DNA from: Bufo bufo
Lineage: Eukaryota > Chordata > Amphibia > Anura > Bufonidae
DNA: 64,000 nucleotides
Assembly (NCBI RefSeq): GCF_905171765.1
Contig: NC_053393.1
Span: 69,409,371 to 69,473,370, forward strand
Reading direction: 5' to 3'
Shown in pieces: positions 1 through 12,058 of this stretch. Both the position numbers and the translations under genes were made by a program. How positions within the stretch are numbered: position 1 is the stretch's first letter; each line of letters starts with the position of its first letter. The notes under the pieces were generated by a model that saw only the letters and a program-made list of their open reading frames with translations, was not told the DNA's origin and did no database searches.

Positions 1-345
1 CCTCCAGTCTCCTCCCTGGCACAAGAAGGTCCCATGCTGAGGAAAGGCCTGAGCTAGCTGTTCCTCTCTCTTTTAGAAGGCCAGATGTATGGTGTCCCAG
101 GGTCTGAGGTCGAGTATCCCTGTCTCAGCTTTGTCTTCTGGTCACTCATGCAGTCTGGCAGAGTCTCTCCTACTAAACACTGCTCCCTATCTCCTTTTAT
201 ACAGTTTCTAACTGAACTAGAACCTTCTAGTGGGAGAGGTGAAGCTGGAGACGCACAGCCTAACAGAAACAATGTTGCAATTCTGGTCTGCCATAGACTT
301 GTATTGAGCCTCAATAAGTCAATTAGAACGAATAAGCAGAGCTTA
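1..345. other. intronic sequence, nothing recognised
   Basis: No exon, RNA gene or repeat boundary is recognised here. Short ORFs on both strands overlap one another and show no family motif. The stretch ends at the TTA duplication (343-345) of the adjoining inverted-repeat element. Confidence 0.4.
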
Positions 346-845
346 GGGTACTTTCACACTAGCGTTATTCTTTTCCGTCACAGGGGTTCAATACCAGAAA
401 AAAAACCTTCAGTTTTATCCTAATGCATTCTGAATGGAAAGCAATCCGTTCAGTCCCTCTTACGGTATTCGGAAGGAGAAAATACCGCATCATGCTGCTG
501 TATTTTCTCCGGCCATAATTCCGGAACACTTGCCGGCATTCATTTCCATTGAAATGTATTAATGCCGGATCCGGTACCAAGTGTTCTGGGAAACCAAGAT
601 CCGGTTTCTCCGGTCTGTGCATGCACAGACCTTTAAAAATGCGAAAATAAATAAATACCGGATCCTTTTTTTTCCGGATGACACCGGAGAGATGGATCCG
701 GAATTTCCATGCGTTTTTCAGACGAATCCGCATCAGGATCCGTCTACAAAGGATATCCGTTTGCATACGGATTTCCGGATCCGGCAGGCAGTTCCGGCAA
801 CGGAACTGCCTGCCGGATCCTCACAACGCAAGTGTGAAAGTACCC
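346..845. mobile_element. 500-bp inverted-repeat MITE with TTA duplication
   Basis: The left end reads GGGTACTTTCACACTAGCG. The reverse complement of the right end matches it with one mismatch over about 20 bases. TTA flanks both ends (343-345 and 846-848), the 3-bp duplication typical of PIF/Harbinger-type elements. The interior is a mosaic of GGATCCG-type words in both orientations and has no transposase. The short ORFs inside it are not genes. Membership of the PIF/Harbinger superfamily is inferred from ends and duplication only. Confidence 0.7.
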
Positions 846-848
846 TTA

Positions 849-2547
849 ACTAGACAGTCAAAAGGTCACTCTGTGAATTTTTTCCTCCAAAACTTACCAC
901 TGCATATTCTCTTATAGTAACTGTGGAATATTACTAGATTCTCAGTGCATAAAGTCCCAAAGTCTCTCAGTATTAGCTGACTGTGCATTATAATGGTTTT
1001 CTGAGATTTTTCAACTGATTGGCAGGTGTCTCAGCTGTCTAACCCCACCAATCAGCTGTTTGAGAAGGCACTGTTGCTCGCAGTGGCCTTCTCAAAAGCA
1101 AAGGGTGTTGTACCCCCACTGATCATAAACTAAGGATAGGCCATCAGTTAAAAAATCTAAGAAAACCCCTTTAACGCTTTTCACAGTGCAGTACAAATAT
1201 AGTGCAGTAACAGTGCAAATCAACAGGATATATTACAATAAATTATACAATGCAGTTCAACAATACAAAATAGTATTAGTGTAACCAATGGCATAAATCA
1301 TAGTGCAAGTTAACCCTTTGAAGTACAATGAAGTAATGTAAAGAAACTGGAGATACTGAGTATTTATTAAATGTTACCCATATATACAGTCAGTGTGGAT
1401 TTGCTCCAGCAGTGGCAGATCTCAGGTTTTGTGCTGGTTACTAGGGTGTGGTATAGGGTAAAAGTTTCAATAAATGAACGCAAACACCGCCTAGAGTTAT
1501 TAGCTTTGCTGTAAAACTAAAATCTTATGGCCTCTGAGTGACTTTTTATAGACCTGGTGTTAGTATTGTCCCTATAAAAGTGCACTCAAGTCATAGGTGC
1601 TAAAGGGCGCTGCCGCCTTCCTCTTTATTCTGGTAGGATCCAGGTGCCCAATACTTATATAGTATGTAGCCCTCTTCATGGTTTTGTGTTTGGACACATC
1701 ATCCACCGTCTATGGTATAGTCCAGCGCCCCCTGCTGGGGCAAGCAGAGAGAGAGAGAGAAACGATAGATATAAAATGTCCTTGACGTGTTTTATTACAT
1801 CATATATTAAAGGACAACTCCATAGGAAGCAAATTCTATTAATTGTGTCTTCTTTTTTGTTTTTGTTTTTTTATTGCTGTTTTTTTTTAGTATTTACTTT
1901 CAATGTGGAAAACAAATGATTCAATTAACCGGAAGTCATGAGCAAGCATGCTAAGCGTTGATGATAGAGAGTCTTGGTCAATAGATTTATACTCCATGGG
2001 CCCATACTGTACCTTTTAGTCCATCCCATTAGGTGCCATATTACATAGTGGCAATGCTTCTGCTGGAGAATATTGAACCGTACAGAAAGACCTACCTCTC
2101 CATAATAATGAACCACTGGGACTCCTTGCCCGGCTGTACACTGGGCACAAGAAGCATTGGTTGTATTCTAGTTATGGCTTGTGTACCTCCAAACAGATAA
2201 TGGTCTTCCTGTTGGAACTGAAATTGACTCCAAAAAAGTGTCAGAACTGGTGAAATTAAAGTATAAACCCCACTGAGAGTAGAAAAGACACGTGCGGGTA
2301 ATATGTCACAAACCCACCAGTCCACATGTAGTGGTATATCCACATGCAGCAGATTTGTCCTATTCATCTGAACAGGGTTTGTAGAAATCCATGCACTTGC
2401 TGCAGAAATTAACAGCCAAATCCAGTGGGGTCAATCAACCATCGCGTATGAACGTGGCCCGATGTCTATCTCTTTCATGATCAAAACCCTGGGAGGTAAA
2501 AAGTATGTTGCAACAATGTAATAATATAAAATTGTATGACATCTGCC
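849..2547. other. intronic sequence with repeat relics
   Basis: No exon is recognised. About 1010-1175 resembles half of a TTAA-type MITE (ends in an AAACCCCTTTAA-like terminus). A short GA-rich run lies at 1748-1761 and a T-rich run at 1852-1890. The remainder shows nothing I can name. Confidence 0.4.
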
Positions 2548-2551
2548 TTAA

Positions 2552-2964
2552 AGGGGATGTCTCACTTCAGCAAATGGCATTTATCATGTCGAGAAAGTTA
2601 GTTAATACCAGGCACTAATGTATTGTGATTGTCCATATTGCCTCCTTTGCTGGCTGGATTCATTTTTCCATCACATTATACACTGCTCCCGGGACGGGAG
2701 GTGCTGCGCATGGGTGCCTATGTGCACTCCCGCGGTCCCAGCCACCAGAGAGGCCGGCGCCTTTTCCTATACTGTGCAAGCACGACCACTACTACTGGAT
2801 TACAGGGTGGTCGTAACCTTTGGAAACCAGCAGTGTATAATGTGATGGAAAATTTTATCCAGAAAGCAAAGGAGGCAATATGGACGATTGCAATACATTA
2901 GTAAGTGCATGGTATAAACTTCATCTACATGATAAATGCCATTTACTGAAGTGAGACAACCCCT
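2552..2964. mobile_element. TTAA-type palindromic MITE
   Basis: TTAA flanks both ends (2548-2551 and 2965-2968). The left end AGGGGATGTCTCACTTCAG pairs with the right end CTGAAGTGAGACAACCCCT. The arms continue inward and include a block about the AATACATTAGT and GGAGGCAATATGGAC words in opposite orientations. The GC-rich middle (about 2690-2790) is unique to this copy. A half-copy of the same family lies at 14746-14887. TTAA duplications are used by piggyBac and Kolobok transposases. Which one mobilised this copy is unknown. Confidence 0.7.
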
Positions 2965-3009
2965 TTAAAGGATTAATGCTTCTAATATGGCATCTTTCTA
3001 TATCATATA

Positions 3010-3010
<1 letters not shown>

Positions 3011-3101
<91 letters not shown>
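3011..3101. repeat. (TG)n(TA)n compound microsatellite
   Basis: An uninterrupted TG run of about 33 bases passes directly into a TA run of about 58 bases. It ends about 110 bases before the acceptor of the next exon. ORFs of CVCVCV/YIYIYI composition here are translation of the repeat and not genes. Confidence 0.95.
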
Positions 3102-3103
<2 letters not shown>

Positions 3104-3209
3104 TGTACACACTATATCAAGGTTTGCATTGAACCCGGATGTATTATTTACATTGTTGACTTTCCGGCCATTTGCTCCTATTGTTCATCTCCTTCTGTTC
3201 TTCCTGTAG

Positions 3210-3927
<718 letters not shown>

Positions 3928-4018
3928 GGAGCAGAGAGAAAAATCCGCGATGAAGAGCGGAAGCAAAACCGGAAAAAAGGAAAAAGCCAGCCTGCACAAA
4001 ACCAGTGCTCAAATAATT
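3928..4018 (+). CDS. GRHL2: GRHL2 exon 2 of 8 in window
   Basis: The acceptor ACTTTAG precedes 91 nt encoding [19 protein letters not shown] and a short Gln/Asn-rich tail, then T|GTGAGT. The very basic [11 protein letters not shown] block is a hallmark of the Grainyhead family at the end of the DNA-binding region and start of the linker. The exon starts in phase 0 and ends one base into a serine codon, matching the next exon's two-base start. Confidence 0.93.
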
Positions 4019-5971
4019 GTGAGTTGCCACACTGGAAAAAAAAAACAATAATTAGGTTTTGTTGGAAATTGGCCGCAGCAACTTCTTCTTAAGAAGATTC
4101 CATTGTTTATTCAGAGACAAGAGCAGCAAGACAGCGTTGAATGAAATATAAAAGTCAGACGCAGTATGGCATATGAGATAGATGGAAGTGAGAAGCAGCA
4201 GTGGAAGAAGGCAGGGCTTGGTTAAAACCCCCAGACACTGTTTCTTATACCCCAGGGAACAAAAGAATAATTAATTTTATAATTCAGGTTTTCAGTAGTA
4301 TGTCGCATTCCATAGCCCTCAATGTGTTTCACACAGACTACATCATTATTATACGTAGCCATTGATATACATAAGTTACATCTACAACAACTTCTAATTG
4401 GATAAAAGTTCCTTATCACGAACACTTCATGGGGACATAGTTTGTTCCTTGGACCGTCCATTAATCATCTCCAATTTTAGTACCGATCTCCATTTTTCTT
4501 TCCAAAGAGCCATATGGACCATAAAACCAAAATGGGCCTCTTCCCCTACCCCAACACCAAGGATCGAACATGATCATAAACCTACTAATGGCCTTCTTCA
4601 GTTTCAATAGACAAGTACATTTATCCTGGCCAAGACCTCCCTCACTAACGCCAATATTATCATCTAAAGAAGGCAATTTTTTTTATCGTTGCATGTTACT
4701 CATTTTTGGCTAAAAAAAATAATCTTTTTTTCCATTGGCCTTTATTAAAAATATTGAGCTGTTCTGTTACAAAGGGTTAACAGTTTTTCTAGCTGTGTGA
4801 CTGGTACTTTTACTTTGTGCCTCTGAGATATGGAGTCCATTGGCTCCTGGTCTGATGGAAAAGACAGAAAATCCAAAGGGTGCTTCAAGAGCATCTCGGC
4901 TCTGTACAGGAAAAAAAGGAAGCCATATTTTTTTAATAAAGACCAATTTTAAAAATTATTTTTAGCTCAAAATGAGTATGATGCAATAGTAAAAGAAAAT
5001 TGCCCCCAAAGGTGTACATGGCCTTTAAGGACCTCTATTTTATTAACCAAAGTAAATCAGGATTATTCACTAACCATGCTTTTTCTTGGCTTTAACTCTT
5101 TTTACTAAACTCCTTTCTGAGGTGAGAACACAAGATGTCTGCCTAAAACAACATGGCTGACCATCAGATCTAATCCTGATTCTGAAACGGGTTTCTCTGG
5201 AGTCCTCTTTAAATAACCCTCCATGAAAAACAGGGCCTGAGGGGGCGTTGTCTGACTTCTACATTTCTTTCTTGAATTCATGCACCGCCACCTCAGGACC
5301 CGCACCAGAAATAATACAGTTTTTCCTGGTGTGCTCCTTGAAGAGTAACTAATATACACTAATATAATATACTAATACATGAATAAAGTATACTAATATA
5401 AATTCCCTCATACGCCCGAACAAGTAAAAATCTGCTGCAGAATTGTAACAGTCTGTCATCTCCTGTGTATTCTATGGGGTTCATTTATTAAGATGATCCT
5501 TTTTTACGCTGTTGTTGCTGCCGAAAGATGCGCCTAATTTATGAAGACGCCTCAACATAAATTAGGCGCATCTTTGGTAGTCTGTGCACCTGCTGGAAAA
5601 TCTACGCCGGTGTAGTTTTTCGGCAGCATTTTCACTTTTTTCCTGGTGTAAAATTAGTAAATTTGCCGGTGCCAGAGTCCCGCTGCCACCACACGCTCAA
5701 GATTCCTTTATATCGAACGCAGCGTAAAAATGCCCATGCCACAAACAATGTAGTAAGGGTGTGAAAAAAGTTGCAAAAAGTGAATTGTGCATCAACAATT
5801 TTATGCCAAAAAGAGGTGTTGACCCCCTCTATCTTGGAGTCTGATCATCCAGAAAATCCAATAGTCTGACGCTGCACTGGTTCCTCTAATACTAGACTCG
5901 TGTTCTTCTATGTTTTTCGGGAAGACCATGTTCATCCTCCTGAATCTGTCACCTTGTGGATTTTTCTTTAG
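4019..5971 (+). other. GRHL2 intron
   Basis: A 1.95-kb intron. About 5480-5830 resembles a decayed palindromic repeat: a segment reading GCGCCTAATTTATGAAG is followed by the inverse CATAAATTAGGCGC around 5530-5575. The related GCGCAAC/no-TSD relics near 13440-13740 and 36235-36380 share the frame 'toward open or undefined ends'. Nothing else is recognised. Confidence 0.45.
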
Positions 5972-6111
5972 CTTCTGACTCTAAGTTATCAGCTTTACCG
6001 CTGCAGAAGAAGAACGATATCACCTTCTTCAAAAGAATGTCTGACCTGGACTCGCAGCCCGTCCTCTTCATCCCAGACGTTCACTTTGGAAACCTACAGA
6101 GGACTGGACAG
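5972..6111 (+). CDS. GRHL2: GRHL2 exon 3 of 8 in window
   Basis: After TTTCTTTAG the exon completes the split serine codon. It encodes 46 residues including [20 protein letters not shown] and [11 protein letters not shown], and ends CAG|GTATTT in phase 0. The [11 protein letters not shown]...LQRTGQ string is strongly conserved among GRHL proteins and follows the DNA-binding domain. An in-frame ATG read-through from the intron (5956) exists but is not a start; the acceptor defines the boundary. Confidence 0.94.
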
Positions 6112-6312
6112 GTATTTTATATCGGTGTTCCTTCAGTATCCAGGAGTAGTAATGTAACAAGGGCCCTACAGGCTCTGGCAGATAATTTATTTTACCTAGG
6201 CGTACATGCACTTTATAAATTAGCTTGTTCCGATGATCTATATAATGGATGGCTACGACAAGGGTCACATCTGAAGCACCTGTTATGGACCTCCACTATA
6301 GTCAATAATTAA

Positions 6313-6784
6313 AGAGGACCTTTCACCGATTATTACTCTATGAACTAACTATACAGACATGTAGAGCGGCGCCCGGGGATCTCACTGCACTTACTATTAT
6401 CCCCGGGCGCCGCTCCATTCTCCTGCTATGCCCTCCGGTATCTCCGCTCACTAAGTTATAGTAGGCGGAGATTCCAGTCACTAAGTTATGGTAGGCGGAG
6501 TCTGCCCTTGTGCTGCTCTAGCGTTGGCCAATTGCAGCGCAGAGCTCACAGCCTGGGAGGTTATTTTCTCCCAGGCTGTGAGCTCTGCAATGCGATTGGC
6601 CAGCGCTACAGAAGAACAAGGGCAGACTCCGCCTACCATAACTTAGTGAGCGGAGATACCGGAGGACATAGCAGGAGAACGGAGCGGCGCCCAGGGATAA
6701 TAGTAAGTGCAGTGAGATCCCCGGGCGCCGCTCAACATGTCTGTATACTTAGTTCATAGTGTAATAATCGGTGAAAGGTCCTCT
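6313..6784. mobile_element. 472-bp near-perfect palindromic MITE (TTAA family, copy 1)
   Basis: TTAA flanks both ends (6309-6312, 6785-6788). The terminal repeat begins AGAGGACCTTTCACCG and the arms run nearly to the centre, so the element can fold into a hairpin of about 220 bp. Arms contain the GC-rich GGCGCCCGGGGAT block and a GATTGGCCAGCGCTAC-like block. The element sits in the GRHL2 intron just 200 bp after exon 3. Copy 2 is at 7483-7945. The ORF at 6508-6759 is a by-product of the palindrome. Confidence 0.85.
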
Positions 6785-6898
6785 TTAAATGCATATACGT
6801 GGCAGGCAAGGAAGGATGGTTAAGGGCACAAGGAGTAGAATAGGAACAAGAAAATGATGACCTTTCCATTGACTGAACTTGATGATGGTGGAGTTTTA

Positions 6899-7316
6899 GG
6901 CGTCATTTTTTTAACGGACGTTTTCTATCCGCGTTTTCCATAGACAGCACACGTACCCATTGATTTTAATGCGTCTGTTCACACATCAGTGTCAATGAAA
7001 AAATCAGACATGCACTACTTTTGGTCCATGATGCGGACCAGACATGCCCATTGAAGTCAATGGGTCTGTGAAACATCACTGACACAACACGGATGGCATC
7101 CATGTTCTGTCAGTGGCTTTTCACGGAACATTGGTAGGAGATGCTCTGAAAATTAAATTTTCAGCCGAGCAGTGTCCATGGCCTACGGAGGACACATGGA
7201 GGGCAAAAAACAGACACATTCACAGAACACGGCTCCTTCATTGACATCTTCAAGGATGGAATATGGACTGATTTTTTTCACGGATGTCAAATGGACATGG
7301 AAATGTGAATGAGGCC
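6899..7316. mobile_element. degenerate TTA-type MITE
   Basis: TTA occurs at 6896-6898 and 7317-7319, with weakly matching ends (GGCGTCATT against GGCCTCATT). The interior has repeated ACGGA-type words and CATTGAAGTCAATGGGTC-like blocks characteristic of the GGCCTCATGCACAC family elsewhere in the window. The boundaries are plausible rather than proven. A further half-copy of the family follows at about 7328-7430. Confidence 0.45.
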
Positions 7317-7482
7317 TTACTATGGAGCTTAAGGCCTGATGCAGATGACCATATTTTTGGTCGGTGTCCGATCCATATTTTTTGCAGATTGCACATGGAC
7401 CCATTCATTTCTATGGCTCCACAAAATAAAAAATAAAAAGTGTGGCCGGGCTGCAAATGATAAAACTTGAATTACTAGTTAA

Positions 7483-7945
7483 AGAGGACCTTTCACCATA
7501 ATAAAACCTCTAAACTAACTATACAGACGTGTAGAGTGGCGCCCAGGGATCTCCCTGCACTTACTGTTATCCCCGGGCGCCGCTCCGTTCTCCGGTTATA
7601 GCCTCCGGTATGTTCGTAGTTAGGCTCCACCCAGGGGAACCTGACGCCGTCTCTTTCTCCTATGCTGTAGCGCTGGCCAATCGCAGCGCTCAGATCAGAG
7701 CCTGAGAGGTTTTTTTTTTCTCTCAGGCTATGAGCTGAGCGCTGCGATTGGCCAGCGCTACAGCCTGGAAGAATGAGACGCCGGCAGGTTCCCCTGGGTG
7801 GAGCCTAACTATGAAGATACCGGAGGCTATAACCGGAGAACGGAGCGGCGCCCGGGGATAACAGTAAGTGCAGGGAGATCCCTGGGCGCCGCTCTACGCG
7901 TCTGTATAGTTAGTTTAGAGGTTTTATTATGGTGAAAGGTCCTCT
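7483..7945. mobile_element. 463-bp near-perfect palindromic MITE (TTAA family, copy 2)
   Basis: TTAA at 7479-7482 and 7946-7949 flanks the same AGAGGACCTTTCACC terminus as the copy at 6313-6784. The arms again carry GGCGCC-rich and GCGCTGGCCAATCGCAGCG blocks in mirrored order. No ORF of substance is present. Two independent copies lie only 0.7 kb apart in one intron. Confidence 0.85.
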
Positions 7946-7980
7946 TTAAATAAAAAATTTCTAAGGCGACAACTTTCTAA

Positions 7981-8476
7981 GGCTACATTCACATAAGCGT
8001 TTTTGCCTGATCCGGCAGGGATCTGCAAAAATGCTTCAGTTTTTGATAATACAACCGGGTGTATCTGTTATGAACGGATCCGGTTGTATTATCTTTACTA
8101 TAGCAATGACTGATTCAGCATTAAAACCATTGTAAGTCATTGTAAAACACAATGTAAGTCAAAGGGTGACTGATCCGTTTTCTTTTGTGTCCGAGAAAAC
8201 GGATTCGGCACCATTGACTTACATTGTGTTTCATGCCGGATCCATCTTGATCGGTATCCCATCATGCACAAAAAATGCTGCTTGCAGCGGTTTTCTGTCC
8301 GGTATGGAAACGCAACCAAATAGAACAGAATGCATTCTGATGCATTCCATTCTATTCAGTTAAGTTTTGTTCCCCTTGACAATAAATGGGGACAAAACAG
8401 TAGCGCTTTTCTCCGGTATGTAGATCCTCTGCCGGATCTCATACCAGGAAAGAAAAACTCAGATGTGAAAGTAGCC
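7981..8476. mobile_element. TAA-type inverted-repeat MITE
   Basis: TAA is present at 7978-7980 and 8477-8479. The left end GGCTACATTCACATAAGCG matches the inverse of the right end (GGCTACTTTCACATCTGAG) with few changes. The interior repeats CCGGATC-type words. It belongs with 346-845, 26863-27250 and 43974-44437 as the CTTTCACA-terminus group. Confidence 0.65.
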
Positions 8477-9238
8477 TAATACATGTTGTTTATATTTCAA
8501 CATAATGTTTGCTGTCAGTGAATGAAAACCTTCATGTCTGCATTCGGAGGCTGTAAACGTGTACACAACTAGTCCAGCTCTCTGCTAGGAAGTAGATACT
8601 AGAGATGAGCAAATTTCTAAAAAAATTGATTCAGTCGGTTCGCTGATCTTTTCGAAAAGACCTTACAGGTCGATGTTTGCATCAAGGAGAAGCGCACTCC
8701 TTTTACACCGTCGTCAGCTGATTCCACATAGATGTCTACAGACCCTGTTATATTAAACGCTTATACAAGTAGAGCCCCCCGACAGAGTGCAGAGGGTGTC
8801 AGCAGTAAGTTTGTGTTGACATCACTGATTATTTTTCCCTTCCTCTGATCCTTCAGAACAATAACCCCCAAAAAACGGATCCTGTCTGTTGAGCATCTGC
8901 CTTCGGTCAGCATTTGGTCAGTAATCCATCAGTATTGCTAAAGCCAAAAAAAATAAAAATACAGGAGTGGATACAAAACAGAAATGACATGTGAATAGAA
9001 TATTTGCATGTCTTCTGTGTTTTGTACCCACTCCTGCTTTTGGCTACCAAATCACAAGCCAATTTTGATGGGACCATGTCATACAGGCCTCACAGCTGCT
9101 ACATAGACAAGATCCGTTGTGCGTCTCATTTTTGCTCTTCCTTCTAAAAGATCAGAAGACGGGTCAAATAAATGATGATGTCAACCAGGCCAAAAAGGCC
9201 AAATAGTGGCCCAGTAATGAAGTGGGGAGGTGGGAACA

Positions 9239-9560
9239 GCATGAAAAGTCCACAGAGTGGCCCAATGACATAGTGGTGAAGTGGCAGCAGCATGAGGAGA
9301 CCACAGAGTGGCCCAATGACATAGTGGTGAAGTGGCAGCAGCATGAGGAGACCACAGAGTGGCCCAGTGACATAGTGTTGAGGTAACAGCAGCATGAGGA
9401 GACCACAGAGTAATAATGTGGCAGAAGCATGAGGAGGCCACAGAGCATTGATGTGGCAGCAGCATAAGGAGACCACAGAGTGGCCCATTGACATAGTGTT
9501 AAGGTAGCCACAGCATGAGGAGACCACAGAGTGGCCCAGTGACATAGTGTTAAGGTAGCA
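9239..9560. repeat. 51-bp minisatellite inside hAT
   Basis: About seven units begin with GCATGAGGAGACCACAGAG; five are 48-51 bp and two are shortened to 35 bp. Since 51 is divisible by three, several frames stay open and yield repetitive 17-residue peptides on the minus strand. These are not proteins. Confidence 0.88.
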
Positions 9561-9656
9561 GCATAGTGGGTGGCAGCATCAGAATAATAGCTGAAGAAGG
9601 TAGCCAGAAGAAACAGGCCTCTTTTGTCAAAGTGTAGGTGTGGCACTATGGATGAT

Positions 9657-10695
9657 CTAGTCTGATGCATCAGGCACGGGTGTTTGAAAATCCTGGCTGA
9701 TCCACGCCTGATTCATCTCCACATTTTGGGTGGACAGGCGAGTTCTCTTTGGGGTAACTATATGGCCCCGCTGCACTAAACACCCGCACTGATGGCACAC
9801 TGTTGGTCGGGCAGGAAAGCTTGTACAGGGCGAACTAGGCCAGTTGCAGCCACAAATCATTTTGCTGCCCAGTCGTCCAGGGGATTTTTGATGTGGGGTG
9901 GCAGGATGCACTCCAAGTATGCCACAACCTGCTGGTTCAGGTTCTGCTCTATGTCTACTTCCCGGGCAGGTATTCTCCTGCGAAGCGGCCGGTCTACCCC
10001 GGGCATGTTTGGCTCCCGGCCATGCTACCACCTTTCTGGCTCAGCCGCTGCCTCACGCTCAAGCTGTCACCCTCTTCTCCTGATAATGATGAAGCCCCTT
10101 CTTCACCTGGCTCCCAAGCGAGATCGGTTTCATCATCATCCACTACTGTCTGCATGTCACTGATGTCCCCCTCAATGGTCTCAGGGCCAGGAGCCTGACC
10201 GCTTGCAACATCAGCTCCCACGTGACTCTCATCATCACTACTTGCCCACCTACCGGAGGAAGCGGCGGATCTCTCCTCCAGATCTTGGCTGGGCAGTAGC
10301 TGCTGACTGTCCTCTAGTAGCTCGTCCTCACTGAAAAGTGGAGCGGCCTATAATACTTCTCTAGCAGAGGGAACAGAAAAGGACAGAGGCAGGTTGAGGA
10401 CAGGTGAGGGCACAGGGCCTGCTCGCGGGCCATGCCAACTAAGAGTTGTGTCTGAAGAACCCACCGACTCTAGGCTGGGGGTGTCTGATATCACTTGCGA
10501 TGAAGTAGAAGACCAAGTCAACCATTCAAGCATTGCTGGGTTGCTGGTCGAGACACGACCGCTAGATGACACCGGGAGCTCAGGTCTCTCGCTGCGACTC
10601 CTGCTGCCACCCTCTCTTCTTCTGCTGCCTGTGACACAAACATTTTGGCCACAGCCTGTTCCCTTTGAAGGGCCTGTCACCTGTCTGTCTGACAT
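9657..10695 (-). pseudogene. hAT transposase remnant (N- and C-terminal pieces)
   Basis: Read on the minus strand, 10695-10348 gives a Ser/Arg-rich leader and 10221-9994 an acidic, Ser-rich stretch, both like the low-complexity front of amphibian hAT transposases. 10031-9657 then gives a tail with VTPKRTRLSTQNVEMNQAW, which resembles the NKRTRL...NEAW end of the hAT dimerisation region in the copy at 40663-41262. The RNase H-like catalytic core that should lie between is absent. The piece is therefore a deletion derivative. A functional product is unlikely, and no start codon is preferred. Confidence 0.55.
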
Positions 10696-10730
10696 ACTGT
10701 TAGATAAAATACAGTAATTAAATTAAAAGG

Positions 10731-11060
10731 AAATTAATACACCCAAAAAAAGCTGCAGAACAATGTAAGTTGACCACAGAGCAGAAAATAAAATGTACTT
10801 GTTTTTTCTACTAATACACCCTAAAAAAGGCTGTAATACAATGTAACTGCACCACAGAACGGCAAATAATATGCACTTTTTATACTATTAAAACACCCCA
10901 AAAAAGGCTGTAGTACAAAGTAACTGCACAGCAGAATAGCAAATAAGATGTACTTTTTTTTTTTTATACTTATACACCCCAAAAAAGGCTGTAGTACAAA
11001 GTAATTGCACCGCAGAACGGTTAATATGACGTATGTATATTTCCAATACACCCTGCAACA
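10731..11060. repeat. tandem repeat of about 76-84 bp inside hAT
   Basis: Four diverged copies recur, each with an ACACCCCAAAAAAGGCTG block, a GTACAAAGTAACTGCAC block and an ATGTACTTTTT block. Arrays of this kind sit near the ends of several amphibian hAT elements. Confidence 0.75.
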
Positions 11061-12026
11061 CAGTACTTGCACCCCAATAACAAACAAGGTTTGCTGGAAT
11101 TACAGAAGTATCATATAGTGCAAACCTAAAAGCAGCAGTATAACTGCAATTTGGATCCCCAATAAGTGTAGCAAGGTGTAATAGAATCGCTCCTATTACC
11201 CAGGCTGTACTATTGCACCCTGTTCCCCTTTTATAGCGTGGATGATGCCTCCCTATGCTTTCCCTACACCTTGACTAATCTTTCCCTAAACTTGTAAATC
11301 GTTTTTCCAGCACAATGAAGTCTTTCCTAGCACTGTCCCTAGCGCCTGCTGACGTCTCTCCCTGCACTAAGCACACTGGAAAATGTCAGAATCCAAGATG
11401 GCTGAGGCCATTTATAGGGCTGTGACATCACAGGGCTGGCTGGCTGCTGATTGGCTGCATGTGGGTGATCCCTCGTTCCCAGAGTTGTTTGCTCCATGAC
11501 CTTACATGTCCTAACACGTGCAACAGCCATCTTAGGAAAAAATGCGCTTCGTTTACCACGAAGCGTGAGGAAATTCGGATTCTGTGCTTCTTTAACTTCA
11601 ATTCGCTCATCTCTAGTGGATACAATTGTATCAATCTGCACCATTCTGACTGAGCCTTTGCTACATTGTCTCAGTCCGGAATCTAGGCCGTCATTTACTG
11701 ATTGCAAACAATGATCTTGAACACCGTGAGGAATTGAAACACAAAAGATATTAGAAATGCGTAAATCAATCGATTTATTCACATAAAACCAGGAAAACTT
11801 TAATGGGAACCATCTTTTGTGTTTTCTATCATTTATCTCAATAAAAGTCGCATTTTATTCTGTGTTCAGTGCTAATCCAGTTACAAGGACCTGGTGCTAT
11901 CGATGACCATTACCCCCCTATAAAGTGAATGAAGATGGATGCTGGACACATCACAGATGATGGGAATGTAGGCTTTGTCCTGCTTTCTGTTTTTTTTTTT
12001 TAACCCTTTGTATTTCTCCCTTACAG

Positions 12027-12058
12027 GTTTTCTACAATACAGAAGATGAAATAGAAGG
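12027..12058 (+). CDS. GRHL2: GRHL2 exon 4 of 8 in window (32-nt micro-exon)
   Basis: The acceptor CCCTTACAG precedes 32 nt encoding VFYNTEDEIE plus two bases of a glycine codon, then GTGAGG. The peptide continues directly from LQRTGQ of exon 3 and into SSVLVKRML of exon 5, as in GRHL2 of other vertebrates. The exon is easily missed by gene finders because of its size and the 5.9-kb intron before it. Confidence 0.92.

Larger units (their letters stand above)
8600..11615 (-). mobile_element. 3.0-kb hAT-type transposon, internally decayed
   Basis: The ends read TAGAGATGAGCAAATTTC and, inverted from the right, TAGAGATGAGCGAATTG. They are flanked by the 8-bp duplication GTAGATAC (8592-8599) and GTGGATAC (11616-11623), one mismatch apart. 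This end sequence and duplication length define hAT elements. The body carries a 51-bp minisatellite (9239-9560), minus-strand transposase remnants (9657-10695) and a roughly 80-bp tandem array (10731-11060). It lies in the GRHL2 intron between exons 3 and 4. Most of the transposase core is missing, so this copy should be non-autonomous. Confidence 0.82.
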
